Shown: positions 1 to 8,520 of the stretch, piece by piece | How positions within the stretch are numbered: the first letter of the stretch is position 1 | Layout of the letters: every line of letters starts with the position of its first letter | Source: an uncultured Clostridia bacterium | GTDB lineage: Bacteria > Bacillota > Clostridia > Christensenellales > UBA1242 | Reading direction: 5' to 3' | Assembly: GCA_934747385.1 (NCBI GenBank) | Contig: CAKVGK010000001.1 | Location: 62,001 to 126,000, forward strand | DNA: 64,000 nt | Translations under genes and position numbers: made by a program | Notes under the pieces: generated by a model | Told to the model about the DNA's origin: nothing | Databases searched by the model: none | The model's input: the letters and a program-made list of their open reading frames with translations, nothing else

Positions 1-427
1 TTGACAAATTATCTTCAACTTTTTTAACATTTTTTGCCATGGTTTCAACAACAAAATCAGTTGCTTTTTTAATGCCATTTCTAAGCAAAATTGGATTTGC
101 TCCAGTGTTAAAACACTTGAGCCCTTCGCTAAAAATTTTTTCTGCCAAAATTGTGGCAGTTGTTGTTCCGTCACCTGCAATGTCGTTTGTTTTGGTGCAA
201 GCACCACGCAGAATGCGCGCGCCCGCATCTTCAATTGCGTCATCAAGTTCAATTTGTTTTGCAATTGTTACGCCGTCGTTTGTTATCATTGGTTCATAAT
301 AAACTCTGTCAATAACAACATTTCGACCTTTTGGCCCGAGTGTTATTTTAACTGCATTGGAAAGTTTTTCCACTCCGCGCAAAAGTTTCTCTCTTGCTTT
401 TTCATTTGTTTCAATATTCCTAATCAT
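1..427 (-). CDS. groL: Chaperonin GroEL, N-terminal part (cut by window edge)
   Basis: The first about 142 residues of the 60-kDa chaperonin are visible; the rest lies left of position 1. It is the ATP-dependent folding chamber that works with GroES in the cytosol. Equatorial-domain ATP-site motifs are present: GPKGRNVV near residue 31, TNDGVTIAK near 49 (D51, the metal/ATP-site Asp) and AGDGTTTAT near 84 (D86, matching the catalytic Asp of the family). The ATG at 427 overlaps the end of groES by 8 nt, and its ribosome binding site (GGAGTG) lies inside the groES coding sequence, so the two genes are translationally coupled. The identification is secure. Confidence 0.97.
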   Translation of the reverse strand, partial: MIRNIETNEKAREKLLRGVEKLSNAVKITLGPKGRNVVIDRVYYEPMITNDGVTIAKQIELDDAIEDAGARILRGACTKTNDIAGDGTTTATILAEKIFSEGLKCFNTGANPILLRNGIKKATDFVVETMAKNVKKVEDNLS

Positions 428-707
428 TAATCACTCCTATAATGTCAATTTGACGCATCACAACATAAGTTTTGTTTTCAACTTTTATTTCTGCACCTGC
501 ATATTTGTTAAAGAAAACTTTATCGCCAATCTTGACTTTCATTTCAACTTTTTCGCCGTCAAAATTCGTGCCATCTGCAACAGCCACCACTCTGCCTTTT
601 TCCTGCCTAACCTTGGCAGTGTCTGGTAAAACCAAACCCGAGTTAGTTGTTGCCTGTTCAGTTTCCGGTTCAACAACAACTCTATCAAATAATGGACATA
701 TTTTCAT
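420..707 (-). CDS. groS: Co-chaperonin GroES
   Basis: 95-residue co-chaperonin that caps GroEL. The start is the ATG at 707, preceded by GGGAGGAAC at ideal spacing; a longer in-frame ATG at 746 lacks a ribosome site and adds non-family residues. The sequence opens with MKICPLFDRVVVEPE, the usual GroES N-terminus, has the mobile-loop region around TTNSGLVLPDTA, and closes with the family pattern around VVMRQIDIIGVI. Length matches the family (94-97). It is first in the operon with groEL. No CIRCE operator is seen upstream, only a short hairpin. Confidence 0.97.
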   Translation of the reverse strand: MKICPLFDRVVVEPETEQATTNSGLVLPDTAKVRQEKGRVVAVADGTNFDGEKVEMKVKIGDKVFFNKYAGAEIKVENKTYVVMRQIDIIGVIND

Positions 708-723
708 TTGTTCCTCCCAGCCA

Positions 724-740
724 CATTGTAACCCACAATG
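724..740 (-). promoter_or_regulatory. Short inverted repeat in groES leader
   Basis: CATTGT-N5-ACAATG, a 6-bp inverted repeat just upstream of the groES ribosome site. It does not match CIRCE (TTAGCACTC-N9-GAGTGCTAA). It could be a mRNA hairpin, an unrelated operator or chance. The stretch 747-957 beyond it is very A/T-rich and shows no further gene. Confidence 0.2.
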
Positions 741-957
741 TCGCATTTAAAACCAAAACCTGCCACTATTTTGAAATTTTTTTAAAAATAATTAAAAGTT
801 AATATTATAAAAATATTGTAAAAATTTATGAAAATATTAAAAAATATATGAAAATTTAATTAAAAATTGAATATTTTATTGTTTTTTATTAATTTTTAAA
901 TTTTTTTGGTTAATTTTATATTTTTCATAAGCACACAATTTTACGCATAAAATACAT

Positions 958-1692
958 ATGCAAGAATATGTTTTTGATTATTCCACTTATAAAAAAAGAT
1001 TAGAAAAACCAATTAATTTTGGTTTTTCAATTTTGAGTTTGGTTATAATTTTTTTGCTTGGAATTTGTGTTTTTTTAAAACAAAACAAAACCGAATATAT
1101 TGAATATTATTTTGTTGAAATTGGACAATTTAAAACATTTTCACAAGCAAACAAAATGGCAAACGAATTGAGTTCAAAAAGCGGAGCCGGCTTTGTATTT
1201 TTTGATGATTGCTATCATGTTTTGGCGGGTTTTTACAACAATCAAGAAAACGCGAAAACAGTTTCAAGCAACATTAGTGAAGAATATCAAGGTGCAAAAA
1301 TTTTCAGCATCTCTGCCACAAAATTTAAAGCTAAAAAAGATTTCACTTCAACGCAAAACAAAAGTTTGAGAAGCATATTAGAATACAACGACGAATTGAT
1401 AACCGAACTATACAATCTTTCAATCAATATTGAAAAAAATACTGAAACATTTAATGCCGCAATTTTGAAAGTTAAAAATTTGAAAGAGGAACATACTTCC
1501 AATTTTAAACAATTTAACGCAAATTTTAACGGAAAAAATGAGCAACTAAATTTAAAAAAAAAGTTAAATGAAATTCAAAATAGTTTATCTCATTTGACCA
1601 ACTGTAACGAACAAGACATTAAACAAAAAATCAAATATGAACTGATTAATATTGTGGTTTTGCAATGTAATATTTTAAACGAAATAGGCTAA
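958..1692 (+). CDS. Membrane-anchored SPOR-domain protein
   Basis: 244 residues. A short cytoplasmic N-terminus is followed by one membrane segment (about 21-41). A SPOR-like domain comes next (about 50-105), with the patterns YYFVEIGQFKTFSQA and YHVLAGFYNNQENA typical of that peptidoglycan-binding fold. The C-terminal half is predicted alpha-helical. SPOR domains bind denuded glycan strands at division or spore septa, so a role in envelope remodelling is inferred. The ATG has no Shine-Dalgarno; TAAAAT ends 4 nt before it, so the mRNA may be leaderless. Its stop overlaps the stop of the convergent TauE-like gene by a few bases. Confidence 0.7.
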   Translation: MQEYVFDYSTYKKRLEKPINFGFSILSLVIIFLLGICVFLKQNKTEYIEYYFVEIGQFKTFSQANKMANELSSKSGAGFVFFDDCYHVLAGFYNNQENAKTVSSNISEEYQGAKIFSISATKFKAKKDFTSTQNKSLRSILEYNDELITELYNLSINIEKNTETFNAAILKVKNLKEEHTSNFKQFNANFNGKNEQLNLKKKLNEIQNSLSHLTNCNEQDIKQKIKYELINIVVLQCNILNEIG

Positions 1693-2090
1693 TCATTTTT
1701 AGCCTGTTTTTTGTTCTGTTTGTCTTTTTTAATTTGAATAATTAACTCAATCAATTGCCAAATGCCAAGGCAAATTAAAAATGCTGCAAACAATTTTTTG
1801 AGAATATCCATTTGAATGTTGTTTGCAAGCCATGCTCCACCAAGGCTGAACACAATGCCAACGACCGCCAAAAGCCAAGTCTTTTTAAATTCCACAAGAT
1901 GATTTTTTGCATGAATGAAAATTGCCACCAGCGACATTGGCAAAAAAGCCACCAAATTTATTCCCTGCGCATCAATTTGGCTAAAGTTCAAAAATATTGT
2001 TAAAATTGGTATTATCAAACTGCCGCCGCCCATGCCCATGCCAGCCACAATTCCGCCTATAACACCAGCAACAATGCTCCACACAATCAT
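1689..2090 (-). CDS. Half-size TauE/SafE family permease (second of a pair)
   Basis: 133 residues, about four membrane segments, with the glycine-rich motif GMGMGGGSLIIPIL near the N-terminus that marks each repeat of TauE/SafE (TSUP) anion exporters. Normal family members are about 250 residues with two such repeats in one chain. Here the second half is a separate gene, starting 6 nt after the stop of the first half with the ribosome site AGGTAGG overlapping that stop. The two products presumably assemble into one transporter for sulfite, sulfonate or another small anion. The substrate cannot be told from sequence. Confidence 0.8.
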   Translation of the reverse strand: MIVWSIVAGVIGGIVAGMGMGGGSLIIPILTIFLNFSQIDAQGINLVAFLPMSLVAIFIHAKNHLVEFKKTWLLAVVGIVFSLGGAWLANNIQMDILKKLFAAFLICLGIWQLIELIIQIKKDKQNKKQAKND

Positions 2091-2096
2091 ATAAAC

Positions 2097-2459
2097 CTAC
2101 CTAAACAGCAGCGTTACACCGCCAAGCAACATAAAGAAAACAAAAATACCTTTAACCAATTTGTTGTTAAGTTTGTTTAAAAGTGTTGCACCAGCCACTC
2201 CACCGCCAATAATGCCAACCATAACCGGCCAGCCAGTTGCAAAATTGATTGAGTTAAAACAAAAGTACACAATCGCGCTTGCCACACTTATTGGAAGAAT
2301 TACAAATAGTGCTGTGGCTTGTGCTTTTTTTTGTTCAATGCCAAACAATTTTGTGAGCAACGGAACTACAACCATACCCCCTCCGCCGCCAAAAAATCCA
2401 TTGATTGCGCCAATCATTGCACCAAACAGGATTATAGTTATTGTTTTTGGGGTTTTCAT
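2097..2459 (-). CDS. Half-size TauE/SafE family permease (first of a pair)
   Basis: 120 residues with about four membrane segments. The glycine cluster GFFGGGGGMVVVPLL near residue 22 matches the repeat motif of TauE/SafE (TSUP) exporters, in the same relative position as in its partner downstream. It is followed almost directly by the second half-gene. No clear Shine-Dalgarno precedes the ATG. Transcription probably starts from the divergent promoter region at 2513-2541. A split or unfused family member is more likely than a frameshifted full-length gene, because both halves have complete starts and the second has its own ribosome site. Confidence 0.8.
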   Translation of the reverse strand: MKTPKTITIILFGAMIGAINGFFGGGGGMVVVPLLTKLFGIEQKKAQATALFVILPISVASAIVYFCFNSINFATGWPVMVGIIGGGVAGATLLNKLNNKLVKGIFVFFMLLGGVTLLFR

Positions 2460-2491
2460 AGGCTTATTGTTTGCAAAACACTTAAATTTAT

Positions 2492-2541
2492 TTGCATTTT
2501 TTTGCAGTTTGTATTATAATACAAAAGATTCAACAGGTTAA
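2492..2541. promoter_or_regulatory. Divergent promoter pair on an 18-bp palindrome
   Basis: A perfect 18-bp palindrome (TTTGTATTATAATACAAA, 2508-2525) contains TATAAT on both strands. Plus strand: TTGCAT (2492-2497), 17 bp, TATAAT (2515-2520), driving the surface-protein gene at 2620. Minus strand: TTAACC (2536-2541), 17 bp, TATAAT (2513-2518), driving the TauE/SafE pair. The two -10 boxes overlap, so the promoters should exclude each other, and the palindrome could also be an operator. Confidence 0.55.
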
Positions 2542-2619
2542 AAAAACCACTAATCAATTTAAAAGCAAATTCCATGTTTATTTGATTTGTTTTAAGCAAT
2601 AATTCTAAAAGAGGTTACA

Positions 2620-5600
2620 ATGAAATCAAAAAATAATGCAATTAAAAAATTCTTTTCTATCGCTGCTGTGTTTATTTTGACAATAGTGGCAAGTTTTAGT
2701 GTTTTCCACTTCAACATCGCTCCAGCTTTCTCTGCCAGCATTGAAAATCCAGACTTCTCTAGTTACATGTCTGACAGCACAAGCACTCCTTCCAGCCCAA
2801 GTTCTTACACATTTGTGGATAGCAACTTTAAGTCAGTTAGTTACAATCCTCAATCCACAAGTGCAACTCAACCAAACATAACTGCTGGTGTGATTAACAT
2901 TGAAAGTGAAGGTTATTCAAAACGCTCAAGCGGGCAAGATAACTTTGCCTTAATGATAAGCAGCAAGAAAGGTGACAGTTCTCAATACGTAAATTATGGC
3001 TACACTTCAAGTCAATTCACATTAAACTCTGAGTCTTGCTACTGCATTACTGTTGACGTTTATGTTGACAATGCTGATGGTCTTGCAAGTTTATTCTTGG
3101 TGGACGAAAACAACGATGCCTTTGCAAGTTATCAACATATTGGTCGCTCCAATGGGTGGACAACTTACATGTTCCTTGTTAAAACAAGCAATTTCACAAG
3201 TTACAATCTTAAACTTGCTATGTTCTTGGACGGAAACGGCACAGTTTTGTTCGACAGCATCAATATAGACGAAATCACGAACAATGATTTGAACAATTAC
3301 AAAAACACATATGCTTCAACATACAGTTACGTTGAGCCAAAATCAGACAACATTGTTGCTGAAACAAACTTTAACAATTCAACTTTCCATTCAGTGATTT
3401 CAACCCCAAGCACAACAGTTGAAAACTCTGCTGAAAACGACGGTCACTTCAGTTCTTCAGTTAAAATTGCAAATTCTCAAGCCGGTCAAGTTGAGTATTC
3501 CACCGAAGACGATTTCTTCACATTTGAACAAAACCGCGTTTATCGCGTTACAATCACTGCAAAAGCAACAGATTTATCTGGAAAAATCAATTTAAGATTG
3601 GTTCAAACCAGCCTTGAACAAGATGAAGATGGCAACGACATTTTCGACACAGACAACGACCACATTTTAACAATTTCAAGCAACACCTCTTCAACTTTAA
3701 ACAATGGCTTTGTTAAATATTCCTTCTATGTTAACGCTCACCCACTCAAAACAACTAAATACAAATTGGTTGTTGAAATGGGAAGCGCAGACAATGCAAC
3801 CAAAGGCACAATTTATTTGGCTGGTGCGGTTGTTAACACAATCACATATTCAAATTACGAGTCCAGTTCAACTGGCGACACAATTGCAAAAATAAACATT
3901 GCAAACAAGGTTATTAATGTTGACTCTTCTGCAAAAGCATTGTATGTTACAAACGGAAACTTCAACACTGTAAAAACAACCGATAGTTCAAAGCCTTACC
4001 CTACTGCTCCAGATTCTTGGACAGTCACCGCAGGCGAACACACCCAACTTTATGGCGTTGTTAACACAGACCCAACCGAATTTAACAAATTTATTAATTC
4101 AAACAGTTTCACTTCAAGCCCTGTTAACCCAGGCAGTCCTGACAGTTTAAGCGACAACAACAATGTGCTTATGTTGTACAACAGCGTCACAGACAAGCTG
4201 ATTTACACCAGCGCTAAAGACAAAACACTTGAAGCAAACACATATCACAGATTTAGCATTAACGTTTTAACACAACATTCAACAGTAAACCTTTATTTGG
4301 TTGCAACAATCAACGAAAAAGAAGTTGTGCTTTCAAGCATTAAAGGCATTGCAACAGACGACGAATGGCACAATGTGGACTTGTATATTCACACTGGCTT
4401 GCACCAATTGAGTGTTGGCATTAAAGTTGAAATGAACTCAACCTCGGGTTATGGCTATGCTTATCTTGACGACGCAACATTTGATTTCGCGCTTCGCAAT
4501 GGCAACACTTTCTTGAACCAACCAACAGAAGCAGACTTCAATGCCGTTTCAAATTCCAAAAATGGGACATTGCACATTTCAAAAATTGATTTGGCTGACT
4601 TGATTTACACAGATTCAAATTCAAGATATTCAACCCCACTTCACTTTGATTTCACAAGCAACAACAATATTGATTTTGGCGTGATTGACATTTCTAATGA
4701 AGAGAATGTTAACTTCATTTTAAACGAAAATCAAAATACTCAAAGTTTCAAGAATGTTGACAACACAAAAATTCTTGGCATACACGCGTTGGACTATGTT
4801 AACGAATCTTACTTGGCTAACATTGGCTACCGCTTTGAGTCTAACAAATACTACCTCGTTAAAGTTAAAATTTACACACAAAACTTGTCCAGTGAAAGCG
4901 AAAAATTTGGTTTAGGTTTGAGCTTGACAGGTTTTGATGAAAAATTTGTCAACATTAACACCGAGCAAGAAAATCTTAATGGATGGACAACTTATAGTTT
5001 CTACATTAACCCAACCGACACAACCTCTTCAATGTTGAAAATTACGTTTGGCAGTGATGACGCTAATTTGAAGGGCGACGCTTTCATTGCAGATATAACC
5101 GCCAGTGAAATTGATTCAGCAGACTTTGTTGAAACTTCTAACAGTACAACACTTGTTCTTAAAACAGTCTCAACAACCGATGGCGACAACAATAATGAAG
5201 ACAACACAACCGATTCTAACAAAACCAAATCTAACAACACCGCTTGGATTATTGCTATTCCAACAATTTTAACCGCTGCGGCAATTATTCTTGCTGTTGT
5301 TGGCATTACTCTTCGTAAAGTTAAATTCAAAAAACGTGTTAAGAAAACTAAACACGACTATGACAGAAATTCAAAACAATCCGAACAAATTTATATGCGT
5401 AAAGCAACAACATTGCGTGAGGAACGTTTACATGAACTCAACAAACAACTTAACACTTTGCAAAACGAAAGAGCGCAATATGAGGAACAATACAAAAAAG
5501 ATTTGTCCACTCTTCGTCAATTGAAAATCAAACGTGCACCAGCAAACGAAATTGCAAAACTTGATAGAGATATGAACCAAAATCAAAAGCATACCGCTCA

Positions 5601-5715
5601 AATTGGTTCAAGCATTAGAAATGTTGAACTTGAAATTGAACAGGCACAAACAAACGAATATCTCAAACAAATTGTTAAAAAACTTGCCAGTGCAAAGCAA
5701 GACGAACAAGAATAA
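2620..5715 (+). CDS. Large surface protein with jelly-roll-like repeats, C-terminal membrane anchor and cytoplasmic coiled coil
   Basis: 1031 residues. Residues 1-40 form a signal peptide (basic start, hydrophobic core, AFSAS cleavage region). The long Ser/Thr/Asn-rich ectodomain has at least four related modules. Each ends in a strand pattern such as NGWTTYMFLV, NGFVKYSFYV, DEWHNVDLYI and NGWTTYSFYI, followed by DSINIDEI-like or AYLDDATFDF-like strands, as in carbohydrate-binding jelly rolls. Near residue 875 a membrane helix (WIIAIPTILTAAAIILAVVG) is followed by a basic stop-transfer and about 130 residues of charged coiled coil that would lie in the cytoplasm. A start with AGAGGTT is well placed. 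Function is unknown; glycan binding is inferred from fold pattern only. Confidence 0.65.
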   Translation: MKSKNNAIKKFFSIAAVFILTIVASFSVFHFNIAPAFSASIENPDFSSYMSDSTSTPSSPSSYTFVDSNFKSVSYNPQSTSATQPNITAGVINIESEGYSKRSSGQDNFALMISSKKGDSSQYVNYGYTSSQFTLNSESCYCITVDVYVDNADGLASLFLVDENNDAFASYQHIGRSNGWTTYMFLVKTSNFTSYNLKLAMFLDGNGTVLFDSINIDEITNNDLNNYKNTYASTYSYVEPKSDNIVAETNFNNSTFHSVISTPSTTVENSAENDGHFSSSVKIANSQAGQVEYSTEDDFFTFEQNRVYRVTITAKATDLSGKINLRLVQTSLEQDEDGNDIFDTDNDHILTISSNTSSTLNNGFVKYSFYVNAHPLKTTKYKLVVEMGSADNATKGTIYLAGAVVNTITYSNYESSSTGDTIAKINIANKVINVDSSAKALYVTNGNFNTVKTTDSSKPYPTAPDSWTVTAGEHTQLYGVVNTDPTEFNKFINSNSFTSSPVNPGSPDSLSDNNNVLMLYNSVTDKLIYTSAKDKTLEANTYHRFSINVLTQHSTVNLYLVATINEKEVVLSSIKGIATDDEWHNVDLYIHTGLHQLSVGIKVEMNSTSGYGYAYLDDATFDFALRNGNTFLNQPTEADFNAVSNSKNGTLHISKIDLADLIYTDSNSRYSTPLHFDFTSNNNIDFGVIDISNEENVNFILNENQNTQSFKNVDNTKILGIHALDYVNESYLANIGYRFESNKYYLVKVKIYTQNLSSESEKFGLGLSLTGFDEKFVNINTEQENLNGWTTYSFYINPTDTTSSMLKITFGSDDANLKGDAFIADITASEIDSADFVETSNSTTLVLKTVSTTDGDNNNEDNTTDSNKTKSNNTAWIIAIPTILTAAAIILAVVGITLRKVKFKKRVKKTKHDYDRNSKQSEQIYMRKATTLREERLHELNKQLNTLQNERAQYEEQYKKDLSTLRQLKIKRAPANEIAKLDRDMNQNQKHTAQIGSSIRNVELEIEQAQTNEYLKQIVKKLASAKQDEQE

Positions 5716-5748
5716 AACAATTTCCTTAAATCCTGAGCGTATTATTAA

Positions 5749-5777
5749 AAAAAAGAGCATGTATAATGCTCTTTTTT
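5749..5777. terminator. Bidirectional intrinsic terminator
   Basis: Stem AAAAAAGAGCAT / ATGCTCTTTTTT with loop GTATA. It has A/T runs on both sides and so serves the convergent surface-protein and LysM genes. Confidence 0.85.
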
Positions 5778-6087
5778 AATCGGTTCTTTTAATTTTTAAC
5801 ATTTGACCAATAAACAATTTGTCAGTTTTTAATGCGTTATCTGCCATTATTTTTTCTTTGCTTAAATTAAACCTATCTGCAATGGTTTGCATCGTTTCAG
5901 TTGGTTTAACAATATGTGTTTCATAGTCGTTGGTGGTTATTTTAACCCATTCGCCTTCGTAATAGTTTAAGTTTTTGTTATTTCTCAAAATATTTTGCTT
6001 GTTTGTGTTTAAATTTGCACATATGCTGGCTTCATTTTGCTTTTTTGGCACTCTGTAAAAAAAACTATCTACTTGTTTTATTTTCAT
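5776..6087 (-). CDS. Small LysM-domain protein
   Basis: 103 residues with no signal peptide. The C-terminal half (about 57-101) is a LysM domain: THIVKPTETMQTIADRFNLS, then an IMADNALKTDKLFIGQMLKI pattern. The N-terminal half (FFYRVPKKQNEASICANLN and following) is a weaker LysM-like copy. LysM binds N-acetylglucosamine polymers. Without an export signal it may act in the mother cell on spore layers, as SafA/SpoVID-type proteins do, or use another route; this is inference. No Shine-Dalgarno is visible; TATATT lies 5 nt before the ATG, so a leaderless start is possible. Confidence 0.75.
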   Translation of the reverse strand: MKIKQVDSFFYRVPKKQNEASICANLNTNKQNILRNNKNLNYYEGEWVKITTNDYETHIVKPTETMQTIADRFNLSKEKIMADNALKTDKLFIGQMLKIKRTD

Positions 6088-6156
6088 ACATAAATATATT
6101 CATGAAATCTAAAATTCTTTACTTTTGCACAAAAAATTGCGTCAAAAATGGCATTG

Positions 6157-6210
6157 TGTCCTCAATTTAGACATATGAAAACCTGTTTAAATATATATTA
6201 AATTAGGACA
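6157..6210 (+). promoter_or_regulatory. Inverted repeat upstream of flippase gene
   Basis: TGTCCT-c-AATTTA (6157-6169) and TAAATTAGGACA (6199-6210) are 12-bp complementary arms with one bulge. They flank a weak promoter-like stretch (TAGACA, 17 bp, ATATAT). It may be an operator or a hairpin. No known regulator site is recognised. Confidence 0.3.
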
Positions 6211-6254
6211 AGTTTGCATGTTTAAAAGCAAATTTTTCCTTTTTAAGGACGTCT

Positions 6255-7766
6255 ATGAAATCTATATTTAAAGCAGTTGCAGTTGTTACAATCTTTTCAG
6301 TTATAACGCGAACATTGGGGTTCTTTTTCCGCATATTTTTGTCGCGCAAACTGGGCGCTGAGGGGCTTGGTTTGTTTCAAATGGCTTGTAACATACTTGG
6401 AATATTTATGACTCTTATAACAAGCGGTTTGCCACTCACAACCGCCAAAATGGTCACAAAATACGAGGTTTGCAACGATTTAAAAAAGAGAAATCAGGTT
6501 GTAACTTCAAGTTCGATTATTGCCATAGTTGTTGCATTGGCAAGTTCTTTGTTAATTTTGTTGTTAAAATCGGTTTGGGGTATTGTTTTAACAGACAATC
6601 GCGCAGTTGAACTGTTAATGGTAATGATTCCAAGCATCATTTTTAGCAGTATTTATGCAATTTTTCGCGGTGCATTGTGGGGACAAAGTGACTATTTCAA
6701 TTGCGGGCTAACAGAGTTGTTAGAACAGATTGTTCGCTTTGTTTTAACGTCCATTATGCTTATCAATGTTGTTGATTTCTTTGAAGCAACTTTGCGCTCT
6801 GCCCTAGCGTTCAATATCACCTGCCTTGTTTCTGCAATTTTGGCAATGATTATATATTTCAGGCGTGCCAAATTAAGTTTTGGCAAAGGAGAATATCGCA
6901 GCATATTAAAAAGCGCTCTGCCAATCACAGGTGTTAGGCTTGCAAATTCACTTGTTCAACCGCTAACCACTTTAATTATGCCAACAATGCTCATTCTTTC
7001 TGGTTACACACAAAACGAAGCAATTGCCAGTTTTGGCGTTGTGATGGGCATGACATTCCCAATGTTGTTTGTGCCAATGGCGGTGATTGGCAGCATAAGC
7101 ATGGTGCTAATTCCATCAATCAGCAGCATGTTAACAAAAAATCAGCATAACCAAATTGGTGAAAACATAACAAAATCCATCAATGTTTCGATATTCATCA
7201 GCATGCTGTTCGTGCCGCTATATCTTTCCGTTGGCGACATGATTGGCATAATTCTATACAACAATGCCATGTCAGGCGCAATTCTTCAATTGAGTGCCTT
7301 GTGCGTGTTGCCAATAACACTTTGTAATTTAACCGGTAGCATTTTAAACGCACTAAACTTGGAAGTAAAATCTTTTGTTAACTATTTGGTTGGCTCTGCC
7401 GTTTTATTTGCTATTCTTTTGGGCACAACTTGGCTGATTGGTATAAATTCAATTGTGTTGTCATTCTTCCTTTCCATGAGCATAATAACAATGCTTAATT
7501 TAAAGAAAATAAAGGCAGTGCTGCCAGATTTAAAATTAAAAATAATGCCAACTATTTTAAAATATTTTTTAATTTGCGTACCAGCCAGCCTATTAGGGCA
7601 TTTTGTTGGCAGCATTTGCCTCAAGTTTTTGCCTATTTTCATCTCTTGCGTTGTTGGAGGCAGCGTTAGCATTCTCGCTACTCTCATCGTTTGCTCAATA
7701 TTTAATATTTACAACCTAAAACAACTTATGGCATTGATAAAATCTCGCAAAAGATCAAAAGCATAA
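6255..7766 (+). CDS. SpoVB/MurJ-like polysaccharide flippase (MOP superfamily)
   Basis: 503 residues, about 14 membrane segments. It opens with the family pattern TRTLGFFFRIFLSRKLGAEGLGLFQM (written here only to note RTLGF at about 21 and RKLGAEGLGLFQ at about 32), as in stage V sporulation protein B and related lipid-linked oligosaccharide flippases. It would move lipid-linked precursors across the cytoplasmic membrane, and in spore formers SpoVB acts in cortex synthesis. The ribosome site AAGGACG precedes the ATG. The next gene follows after 40 bp and may be cotranscribed. The subfamily (SpoVB versus YtgP/MurJ-type) is not certain. Confidence 0.85.
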   Translation: MKSIFKAVAVVTIFSVITRTLGFFFRIFLSRKLGAEGLGLFQMACNILGIFMTLITSGLPLTTAKMVTKYEVCNDLKKRNQVVTSSSIIAIVVALASSLLILLLKSVWGIVLTDNRAVELLMVMIPSIIFSSIYAIFRGALWGQSDYFNCGLTELLEQIVRFVLTSIMLINVVDFFEATLRSALAFNITCLVSAILAMIIYFRRAKLSFGKGEYRSILKSALPITGVRLANSLVQPLTTLIMPTMLILSGYTQNEAIASFGVVMGMTFPMLFVPMAVIGSISMVLIPSISSMLTKNQHNQIGENITKSINVSIFISMLFVPLYLSVGDMIGIILYNNAMSGAILQLSALCVLPITLCNLTGSILNALNLEVKSFVNYLVGSAVLFAILLGTTWLIGINSIVLSFFLSMSIITMLNLKKIKAVLPDLKLKIMPTILKYFLICVPASLLGHFVGSICLKFLPIFISCVVGGSVSILATLIVCSIFNIYNLKQLMALIKSRKRSKA

Positions 7767-7806
7767 ATATTAGTTTAAAAATTTAACTGTTGGCAAAAAT
7801 TAGGTT

Positions 7807-8520
7807 ATGCTAACAGTTTTTATTAGAGTTTTAATTATTTACATTACGGTTTTGGTGTTTTTGCGTCTTATGGGCAAGCGTCAAATTGGCGAAATGCAGC
7901 CTTATGAAGTTGTTATAACGCTTATAATTGCCGATCTTGCAACAATACCTATGAGTGACACAAACGTGCCTCTTTTGCACGGTTTGTTGCCTCTTGCCAT
8001 CCTTGTGCTTGTGCACTATGCAATCACCTTTTTAACGCGCAAAAGCGTTGCAATACGCAGGCTAATGAGCGGCAAACCAGTTGTTGTTATTTCGCCGGAC
8101 GGGATCATGTATCAAGCGCTTAAAGACTTAAATATGAATGTTGATGATTTATTGGAAGTTATGCGCCAAGGAAACTATTATAGTTTTGACCAAATTTTGT
8201 ATGCCATTGTGGAAACAAACGGCAAAATTAGTCTTATTCCAACCAGCCAAAACGCCCCAGCAACAGCGCAAGACGTTGGGAAACAAAACCCTCCTGCTCA
8301 AATTCCTCATGTGCTTGTTGCTGACGGAAAAATAATAAAAGATGAGGTCAAGGCAAGTTCTGTTAACCTTAAAACGCTCAACAAAATGCTTGAAAAGTTG
8401 AAGTTGACAATAAAAAATTTGCTGGTCTTCACTCTTGATGATGACGGCAAGGTTTATTATCAAATTAAAGGCAAGCAAGCACAAACAATCCAAGACATTA
8501 ACAGGGAAGTGCAGCAATGA
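7807..8520 (+). CDS. DUF421 membrane protein (YetF/YrbG type)
   Basis: 237 residues. Three N-terminal membrane segments are followed by a soluble alpha/beta domain. Family landmarks are present: LRLMGKRQIGEMQPYEVV (about 20-37), a region ending in GKPVVVISPDG, and the motif MNVDDLLEVMRQGNYYSFDQ (about 109-128). In endospore formers this family includes YetF-like proteins linked to germinant-receptor or spore-membrane functions, but the biochemical role is unsettled. Its TGA stop overlaps the ATG of the DUF4363 gene (ATGA), so the pair is translationally coupled, an arrangement seen repeatedly for these two families. Confidence 0.85.
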   Translation: MLTVFIRVLIIYITVLVFLRLMGKRQIGEMQPYEVVITLIIADLATIPMSDTNVPLLHGLLPLAILVLVHYAITFLTRKSVAIRRLMSGKPVVVISPDGIMYQALKDLNMNVDDLLEVMRQGNYYSFDQILYAIVETNGKISLIPTSQNAPATAQDVGKQNPPAQIPHVLVADGKIIKDEVKASSVNLKTLNKMLEKLKLTIKNLLVFTLDDDGKVYYQIKGKQAQTIQDINREVQQ

